Assembly: GCA_943359335.1 (NCBI GenBank)
Contig: CALRHC010000006.1
Span: 1 to 50,133, forward strand
Reading direction: 5' to 3'
From: Candidatus Yanofskyibacteriota bacterium
Lineage (GTDB): Bacteria > Patescibacteriota > Minisyncoccia > JACQLN01
DNA length: 50,133 bases
Part shown: piece by piece, positions 44,350-50,133 of the stretch
Layout: each line of letters begins with the position of its first letter
Position numbering within the stretch: position 1 is the first letter of the stretch
Translations under genes and position numbers: made by a program
The notes under the pieces: model-generated
What the model saw: the letters and a program-made list of their open reading frames with translations, nothing else
Told to the model about the DNA's origin: nothing
Database searches by the model: none

Positions 44350-45474
44350 ATGCATAAGCCACGGGTTTTAATATTTTCTTTAGCTTACTTTCCGCTTGTG
44401 GGGGGAGCCGAAATAGCCGTCAAAGAGATCGCAGATCGCTTGGGCGGTTCTTTTGATTTTGACTTAGTAACTTTAAGGTTTAATAAGAAACAGGCTTTAA
44501 AAGAAAAATTAGGCAATATAAATGTTTTTAGAGTTGGTGGGGGCAAATTATTTTTTCCTTTCAAGTCTGTGTTTTTGGCTCGAAAATTAAACAAAGAAAA
44601 CCCATATAAAATTATCTGGTCTATTATGGCGGCTTATGCCGGTTTTGGGGCTTTATTTTTTAAAATATTAAATCCAAAAGTTAATTTTTTACTAACACTT
44701 CAAGAGGGAGATTCCGAAAAACATATATTAAAGAGAGTGGGAATTTTATATCCATTATGGAAACAAATATTTAAAAAAGCTGATTATATTCAGGTTATTA
44801 GCAATTATTTGGCCGATTTTGCTCGCCGATACGGAGCGAAGTGTCCGGTGGAGGTGGTGCCGAATGGAGTAGATTTAAAAAAATTCCAAATCCCAGATTC
44901 CAAATTACAAATAAGTTCCAAGCCTCAAGTTCCAAGCTCCAAGATTATTATTACTACATCGCGGTTGGTTTATAAGAATGGTGTTGATATTCTCATTCGT
45001 GCAGTTGCAAAGCTACAAGCTACAAGTTACAAGTTACAAGTTTTTATTGTTGGTGATGGACCAGATAGATTAAAATTAGAGCAGTTAATTAAAGATTTAA
45101 ATGTTGCTGATCATATAAGTTTGGTGGGACATGTTAGTCCTGAAGAAATACCTAGTTACTTATATAAAGCAGATCTTTTTGTGCGCGCTTCTCGTTCCGA
45201 AGGGTTAGGTAATTCTTTTTTAGAAGCTATGGCGGCTGGCTTACCAGTTATTGGTACAAATATAGGTGGTATAGCAGATTTTTTAAAAGATAAAGAAACA
45301 GGTTTTATTGTTAAACCAGATGATGCAGAAGGTTTGGCAAAAACGATTGAAATGGTTTTAAATAATGCTGAACAGTCAAAAAATATAGCCGAAAATGGTA
45401 GGAGGTTAGTCTTTGAAAAATATTCGTGGGATACAATTGCCAATAACATTAAAAAAATACTTTATGAAATATGA
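44350..45474 (+). CDS. Glycosyltransferase family 4
   Basis: YFPLVGGAEIAVKEIADRL, VVPNGVDLKKF, VGDGPDRLKL, SEGLGNSFLEAMAAGLPVIGTNIGG. Confidence 0.93.
   Translation: MHKPRVLIFSLAYFPLVGGAEIAVKEIADRLGGSFDFDLVTLRFNKKQALKEKLGNINVFRVGGGKLFFPFKSVFLARKLNKENPYKIIWSIMAAYAGFGALFFKILNPKVNFLLTLQEGDSEKHILKRVGILYPLWKQIFKKADYIQVISNYLADFARRYGAKCPVEVVPNGVDLKKFQIPDSKLQISSKPQVPSSKIIITTSRLVYKNGVDILIRAVAKLQATSYKLQVFIVGDGPDRLKLEQLIKDLNVADHISLVGHVSPEEIPSYLYKADLFVRASRSEGLGNSFLEAMAAGLPVIGTNIGGIADFLKDKETGFIVKPDDAEGLAKTIEMVLNNAEQSKNIAENGRRLVFEKYSWDTIANNIKKILYEI
44881..44943 (+). repeat. In-frame degenerate 7-bp tandem repeat in GT gene
   Basis: TTCCAAA TCCCAGA TTCCAAA TTACAAA taag TTCCAAG CCTCAAG TTCCAAG CTCCAAG. Confidence 0.85.
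45009..45041 (+). repeat. In-frame 7-bp tandem repeat in GT gene
   Basis: GCTACAA GCTACAA GTTACAA GTTACAA GTT (KLQATSYKLQV). Confidence 0.85.
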
Positions 45475-46060
45475 TCATTTAATATTCTTTGAAGAAAAGT
45501 TGAAAGAACTAGCTAAATGTAAAATTGTTTTAGACGCTGGTGGTGGCCGACCATTTCAAAAATATATGGCTAAATATAGGGAGTGGTTTAAAGGGGTTGA
45601 TTTTAAAACTTTAGATGTAAGTAATCACTATAAGCCAGACATATTAGGCGACATACATAATATACCCCTCAACGAGGGTGCGGTAGATGGTGTTTTATGT
45701 CTATCGGTATTAGAGCATTTACATAACCCAGCTAAGGCTGTAGACGAGATGTTTAGAATATTAAAACCAGAAGGTAAGGTTTTGGCGTATACTCATTTTA
45801 TTTATCCCTATCATGCTCGTAATGGCATATATGAAGATTATTATAGATTTACAGAAACAGCACTAAGAGATCTATTTAAAGATTTTTCTAAAGTAGAAAT
45901 TAAAAAACAAGGTGGTTACTTTAGAGCTATGATGTTTTTTATGCCTTTTCAGGCTAAGCTAAAAAGATTCATAGAACCAGCGGCTTATTTTTTAGATAAA
46001 ATATTTAAAACAGAATCGCGCTCTACTACGGCTGGGTTTTATATTTATTGCATAAAATGA
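45464..46060 (+). CDS. Class I SAM-dependent methyltransferase
   Basis: KIVLDAGGGRPFQKYMAKY...GDIHNIPLNEGAVDGVLCLSVLEHLHNPAKAVDEMFRILKPEGKVLA. Confidence 0.9.
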   Translation: MKYDHLIFFEEKLKELAKCKIVLDAGGGRPFQKYMAKYREWFKGVDFKTLDVSNHYKPDILGDIHNIPLNEGAVDGVLCLSVLEHLHNPAKAVDEMFRILKPEGKVLAYTHFIYPYHARNGIYEDYYRFTETALRDLFKDFSKVEIKKQGGYFRAMMFFMPFQAKLKRFIEPAAYFLDKIFKTESRSTTAGFYIYCIK

Positions 46061-47136
46061 AATTACTTTTAGCTACAGGAATATATCCACCGGATATTGG
46101 CGGACCAGCGACTTACGCAAAGTTGTTGATAGATGAGTTACCTAAGAAGGGTATTTCCGTGGACGTTGTAACTTATGGTAAGAGCGGCATCTCAAGATCA
46201 ATTCCTAAAGGTATCAGACACATATTTTTCTTTTATAGGTGTTTCTTTAAGGCTATTAAGAGTGATGTTGTTTTGGTTCAAGATACAATAAGTGCTGGTT
46301 TGCCGGCCTTGTTAGCTGCCAAGTTAGCTTGTAAAAGGTTATTAATACGCGTACCAGGAGATTATGTTTGGGAGCAGTCGGTTCAACGTTTTGGAGTCAA
46401 AGATTCTATAGATGATTTTCAAAATAAAAAATATGGTTTCAGAGTAGAGTTTTTAAGAAGTGTCCAGAAGTTTGTTGTAAATAATGCCGATATCGTTATA
46501 GCTCCGAGTAATTATTTTCGAGATTTAATTAAGGACTGGGTTAAAAACAAAGACAAAGTAATCACAATATATAATGGCATTAATCTAGAGACAAAAGACA
46601 AGAGACAAGAGATAAAGAAGGAACCAAAAACAATTGTATCGGTTGGGAGATTAGTGCCGTGGAAGGGTTTTGATATGGTCATAGAAATGATGATAGATTT
46701 ACCAGATTGGAAGCTTGTTATAGTTGGAGATGGGCCAGAATATAATAACCTCAAATATCAAATATCAAATCTCAAATTAGAATCCAGAGCCGAATTAAAA
46801 GGATCGATTCCAAGAGAAAAAGTTTTGGAATTATTAAAACAAGCGGAAGTTTTTGTTTTAAATACGTCTTTTGAAAGTTTTTCTTTTCAGGTGGTAGAAG
46901 CTATGAGCTTAGGTTTACCCGTTATCACAACTAATATAGGAAATTTAAGTGAAATTATATCTAACAATGTTGATGGTGTTTTGGTTGAGCCAAACAATAA
47001 GAAAGAGTTAATAAATGCCATAGAAAAAATAGATAAAGATAGTTTGTTCAAAGAAAAAATTTCGGAAAATGCTATCAAAAAATCGAAAAATTTTTCTATA
47101 GAAAATACTTTAAACGAACTTATAAAATTATTTTAA
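46057..47136 (+). CDS. Glycosyltransferase family 4
   Basis: LLATGIYPPDIGGPATYAKLL, IYNGINLE, VSVGRLVPWKGFD, VGDGPEYNNL, EVFVLNTSFESFSFQVVEAMSLGLPVITTNIG; ATGA overlap with previous gene. Confidence 0.93.
   Translation: MKLLLATGIYPPDIGGPATYAKLLIDELPKKGISVDVVTYGKSGISRSIPKGIRHIFFFYRCFFKAIKSDVVLVQDTISAGLPALLAAKLACKRLLIRVPGDYVWEQSVQRFGVKDSIDDFQNKKYGFRVEFLRSVQKFVVNNADIVIAPSNYFRDLIKDWVKNKDKVITIYNGINLETKDKRQEIKKEPKTIVSVGRLVPWKGFDMVIEMMIDLPDWKLVIVGDGPEYNNLKYQISNLKLESRAELKGSIPREKVLELLKQAEVFVLNTSFESFSFQVVEAMSLGLPVITTNIGNLSEIISNNVDGVLVEPNNKKELINAIEKIDKDSLFKEKISENAIKKSKNFSIENTLNELIKLF
46591..46622 (+). repeat. In-frame 7-bp tandem repeat in GT gene
   Basis: GACAAAA GACAAGA GACAAGA GATAAAG. Confidence 0.75.
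46748..46780 (+). repeat. In-frame 7-bp tandem repeat in GT gene
   Basis: CAAATAT CAAATAT CAAATCT CAAATT (YQISNLKLE). Confidence 0.85.
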
Positions 47137-47137
47137 A

Positions 47138-47788
47138 ATGGAATTCAAAACACAAAAAAATAGAAGCCATTATTTTAAGCCAAAGTATAATAATTTAGAT
47201 AGGTTTATTTCGTATTTTTACCAAATAGACCTAATTTCTAAGCTTGTTACAGATAAGGCCAAAGACAGGGTTTTAGAGGTGGGGGTAGGGGCAGGAATAG
47301 GTTCTAATTACCTCAAAATGGCTGGTTTTAGCATGTTTACCTGTGATTTCGATAAAGACCTTAACCCTGATTATGTGGCCGATATAAGGAGTATTCCCGC
47401 AGAACCTGATAGTTTTAAAGTAGTTACCGCTTTTGAAGTTTTGGAACACTTATCTTTCCACGATTTCGAAAAGGCTCTTTTAGAAATGAAAAGAATAAGT
47501 TCTAAATATGTTCTTATTTCTTTGCCGTACAGATCTACCGGTTTCGAGTTTGTTTTTAGATTCCCTGGTATAAGGACAATATTTAAGAAAAATTTAATAA
47601 GTTTTTTACTTAGGATTCCTCTAAAGTTTGGCGGGATAGAGTCTTCTGGTCAGCATTATTGGGAAATAGATGGGTTTAAATATAAATTGGGAAAAGTGTT
47701 AAAAATATTAAAAAATAATTTTAAATCGGTTAAAAAAATAAGGCCAGTTTTAGATGGTTACAGATTATTTTTTGTTTTAGAAAAATGA
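47138..47788 (+). CDS. Class I SAM-dependent methyltransferase
   Basis: DRVLEVGVGAGIGSNYLKMAGF...PAEPDSFKVVTAFEVLEHLSF. Confidence 0.88.
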   Translation: MEFKTQKNRSHYFKPKYNNLDRFISYFYQIDLISKLVTDKAKDRVLEVGVGAGIGSNYLKMAGFSMFTCDFDKDLNPDYVADIRSIPAEPDSFKVVTAFEVLEHLSFHDFEKALLEMKRISSKYVLISLPYRSTGFEFVFRFPGIRTIFKKNLISFLLRIPLKFGGIESSGQHYWEIDGFKYKLGKVLKILKNNFKSVKKIRPVLDGYRLFFVLEK

Positions 47789-47789
47789 C

Positions 47790-48893
47790 ATGAATATATT
47801 GATGATATCGACAGATGAAAATATTTTTAAAGAAGGCTCGGATGTTTCCGGGCGTATTTTTGAATATGGTAAGTTAGTGAATAATTTACACGTTATCGTT
47901 AAAACAAAAAACAAAGATCTTAAAAATAAGATAATAGATAATATTTTCGTTTATCCATCAAGTTCACTATTTGGGTTTAAAACTTACAGTATCGCTAAAT
48001 CGATAATTAAAAATAATAAAGATTTGAAAGGCTGGTTGGTTACATGCCAAGATCCATTTGAAAATGGACTTGTTGGTTATTTTTTAAAACATAAGCTCAA
48101 AATTCCTTTGCAATTACAGGTACATACTGATTTTTTAAGTCCATATTTTTGGCAGGAATCTTTAAAAAATAAAACACGTGTAGTTTTAGCTAAATGGTTG
48201 GTAACTAAAGCGGATGGGGTTCGTGTTGTTTCGGAACGTATTAAAAAGTCTTTAATTGTAAATTGTAAATTGAAAATTGAAAATTCTGCGATAGCAGTAT
48301 TGCCTATTTTTATAGATACCCAAAAGATAAAAGGTGCTCCGTTAAATATAGATTTACGTAAAAAATACCCAAGTAGATTTATAATATTAATGGCTTCTAG
48401 GTTAACCAAGGAAAAAAATATTGGTTTAGCCATAGAAGCTATGACCGAAATAATTAAAATAAATCCGGAGGCACTTCTTTTAATAGTTGGCAATGGTCTA
48501 GAGTGTGCGAGGCTGAAGTTACAAGTTACAAATTGCAAGTTACAAAATTTCGTATTTTTCGAACCTTGGTCTAATGATTTGAATTCATACTATAAAACTG
48601 CAGATTTATTTTTATTAACGTCTAATTATGAGGGTTATGGTATGACTGCTATAGAGGCAACTGCAGCTGGTTTACCTGTAGTAATGACAGATGTCGGTAT
48701 TTCTATTGGGGCTGTGTCTGTGGTGGGTGATTATAAAGGTTTAGTTAGTAATATAATTGATTTAATTAAGAACCCAGAAAAAAAAGAGATTGTTTTAAAA
48801 GAACAAGAAAGTTCGTTTAGCTTATATAATTCAAAGGAAGAATATCTTAATTTACTAAAAGCTTCTTGGCTTTCTTGTTTATCTACAAAATAA
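47790..48893 (+). CDS. Glycosyltransferase family 4
   Basis: ILMASRLTKEKNIGLAIEAMTEI, LLIVGNGLECARL, LLTSNYEGYGMTAIEATAAGLPVVMTDVG. Confidence 0.92.
   Translation: MNILMISTDENIFKEGSDVSGRIFEYGKLVNNLHVIVKTKNKDLKNKIIDNIFVYPSSSLFGFKTYSIAKSIIKNNKDLKGWLVTCQDPFENGLVGYFLKHKLKIPLQLQVHTDFLSPYFWQESLKNKTRVVLAKWLVTKADGVRVVSERIKKSLIVNCKLKIENSAIAVLPIFIDTQKIKGAPLNIDLRKKYPSRFIILMASRLTKEKNIGLAIEAMTEIIKINPEALLLIVGNGLECARLKLQVTNCKLQNFVFFEPWSNDLNSYYKTADLFLLTSNYEGYGMTAIEATAAGLPVVMTDVGISIGAVSVVGDYKGLVSNIIDLIKNPEKKEIVLKEQESSFSLYNSKEEYLNLLKASWLSCLSTK
48256..48288 (+). repeat. In-frame 7-bp tandem repeat in GT gene
   Basis: AATTGTA AATTGTA AATTGAA AATTGAA AATT (VNCKLKIEN). Confidence 0.85.
48513..48547 (+). repeat. 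In-frame 7-bp tandem repeat in GT gene
   Basis: AAGTTAC AAGTTAC AAATTGC AAGTTAC AAAA (KLQVTNCKLQN). Confidence 0.85.
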
Positions 48894-48896
48894 CAA

Positions 48897-49955
48897 ATGA
48901 AAAAAGTTTTATTTATAACTCAAAAAATAGACAGAAACGACGATGTTTTAGGTGTGTATCACAGCTGGGCAGAAGAGTTAGGAAAGAAGACGGATAAGTT
49001 AAATATTATATGTCTTTATAAAGGAGAGTGTAATTTAGACAAAAAAATTGGAGTCTTTTCTTTGGGTAAGGAGGACGGCGTGAGTCGAATAAAATATATT
49101 TATAGGTTCTACAAATATATATGGCTATTAAGAAACGAATATGAAAGTGTTTTTGTGCATATGAACCCAATTTATATTGCTTTAGGTGGTCTTTTTTGGA
49201 AGTTGGCTGGCAAAAAAATATTTTTATGGTACAACCATCCAATGGGTAATGTAATGGCGAGAACAGCTGTATTTTTTTCTGATAAAGTTTTTTGCACTTC
49301 GCCGCAGTCTTTTTTTGGTAAAAACAAGAAAACAATAATAATGCCCGTGGGTATAAACATTGATGTTTTTAAGCCTAAGGATTTTTCTACTAGCGTTAGT
49401 AACAAACTTTTATTTTTGGGGCGTATATCGCCAATTAAGAAGATTGAATTTTTAATAGAAGCTATTGAAATCTTGTATTTACGAGGTATAGATTTTACCC
49501 TTTTAATAGTTGGTTCTCCGTCTGATTCGAAAAGGGATATAAAATATTACGAAGATATAAAGGAAAAAGCTAGAAAACTTGTTGGTTTGGGCAGGGTTAT
49601 TTTTAAAGATTCTGTTTCTAATCGTGAGGTTGTGAATATTTATAATGATACTGGATTATTTATAAACCTTACTCCATCTGGAAGTTTTGATAAGACAATA
49701 TTAGAAGCAATGTCTTGCGGTTTGCCGGTGCTAGTTACCAATAAAGTTTTTTTAAGTATTTTTTCAGAATCAGTTGCTAATTTGTTAATTTTTAAAGATT
49801 ATTTACCTACTGTTATAGCTGATAAGATACAAAAGATAATAGATTTAAAACGAGACGAAAGATTATTACTACGAGACTGTTTGCGTAAGATAGTTGTTGA
49901 TCAACATAGTTTAGAGAAATTAGTTAATAAATTAATTAATTTTATCTCGACATAA
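48897..49955 (+). CDS. Glycosyltransferase family 4
   Basis: KLLFLGRISPIKKIEFLIEAIEIL, LLIVGSPSD, LFINLTPSGSFDKTILEAMSCGLPVLVTN. Confidence 0.9.
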   Translation: MKKVLFITQKIDRNDDVLGVYHSWAEELGKKTDKLNIICLYKGECNLDKKIGVFSLGKEDGVSRIKYIYRFYKYIWLLRNEYESVFVHMNPIYIALGGLFWKLAGKKIFLWYNHPMGNVMARTAVFFSDKVFCTSPQSFFGKNKKTIIMPVGINIDVFKPKDFSTSVSNKLLFLGRISPIKKIEFLIEAIEILYLRGIDFTLLIVGSPSDSKRDIKYYEDIKEKARKLVGLGRVIFKDSVSNREVVNIYNDTGLFINLTPSGSFDKTILEAMSCGLPVLVTNKVFLSIFSESVANLLIFKDYLPTVIADKIQKIIDLKRDERLLLRDCLRKIVVDQHSLEKLVNKLINFIST

Positions 49956-49957
49956 AA

Positions 49958-50133
49958 ATGACAAAGACATATTCTTTTTTAGAAAAATTTATAGAAGGCG
50001 AGATTAAATCTGGGTTCTGGACTACTTCTACTTATTTTGCTGTGTCTTTAAGTTCTTTTTTGATTGTTTATTTTTTAAGCGTATATGAATATGGTTTGTA
50101 TCAATTAATTATTTCGGCCATAGCTATAGCTGA
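49958..50133 (+). CDS. Polytopic membrane protein, probable oligosaccharide flippase, truncated by window edge
   Basis: MTKTYSFLEKFIEGEIKSGFWTTSTYFAVSLSSFLIVYFLSVYEYGLYQLIISAIAIA; follows the GT cluster. Confidence 0.6.
   Translation, partial: MTKTYSFLEKFIEGEIKSGFWTTSTYFAVSLSSFLIVYFLSVYEYGLYQLIISAIAIA

Noticed and set aside
44881-48547. CRISPR-like array in the glycosyltransferase region
   Set aside because: Units are contiguous 7-mers inside coding sequence with no spacers; no cas genes in the window

Overview
Low-GC, gene-dense fragment that looks like a Candidate Phyla Radiation / Patescibacteria (Parcubacteria-like) chromosome; lineage is inferred from gene content and style, not from a search. 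Housekeeping genes: parB (partial), RelA/SpoT, topA, dprA, a shortened mfd, a MacA/MacB-type ABC exporter, pth, LytR-CpsA-Psr, lepB, hisS, HIT, rpsU, yqeY, ybeY, ftsA, ftsZ, adenosylcobalamin-type nrdJ with a cobalamin adenosyltransferase, efp, split comEC, ndk, nth, murD, clpB, a 1254-aa S-layer-like surface protein, and a glycosyltransferase/methyltransferase cluster running off the right edge. Two tRNAs (His, Arg) are present. The most interesting layer is non-standard: (1) six copies of an intergenic structured element with a conserved core (GCGACAYGGAG ... CTCCRTGAATGC) inside locus-specific, compensatory outer stems; (2) degenerate 7-bp tandem repeats inserted in frame in three glycosyltransferase genes; (3) three candidate structured ncRNAs with their own promoters and terminators, one containing a perfect H-type pseudoknot; (4) microprotein operons partly missed by the ORF track; (5) a split between apparently leaderless housekeeping genes and Shine-Dalgarno-led small/surface genes; (6) repeats that supply start and stop codons of core genes. 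No CRISPR array, prophage or intact transposase was seen.
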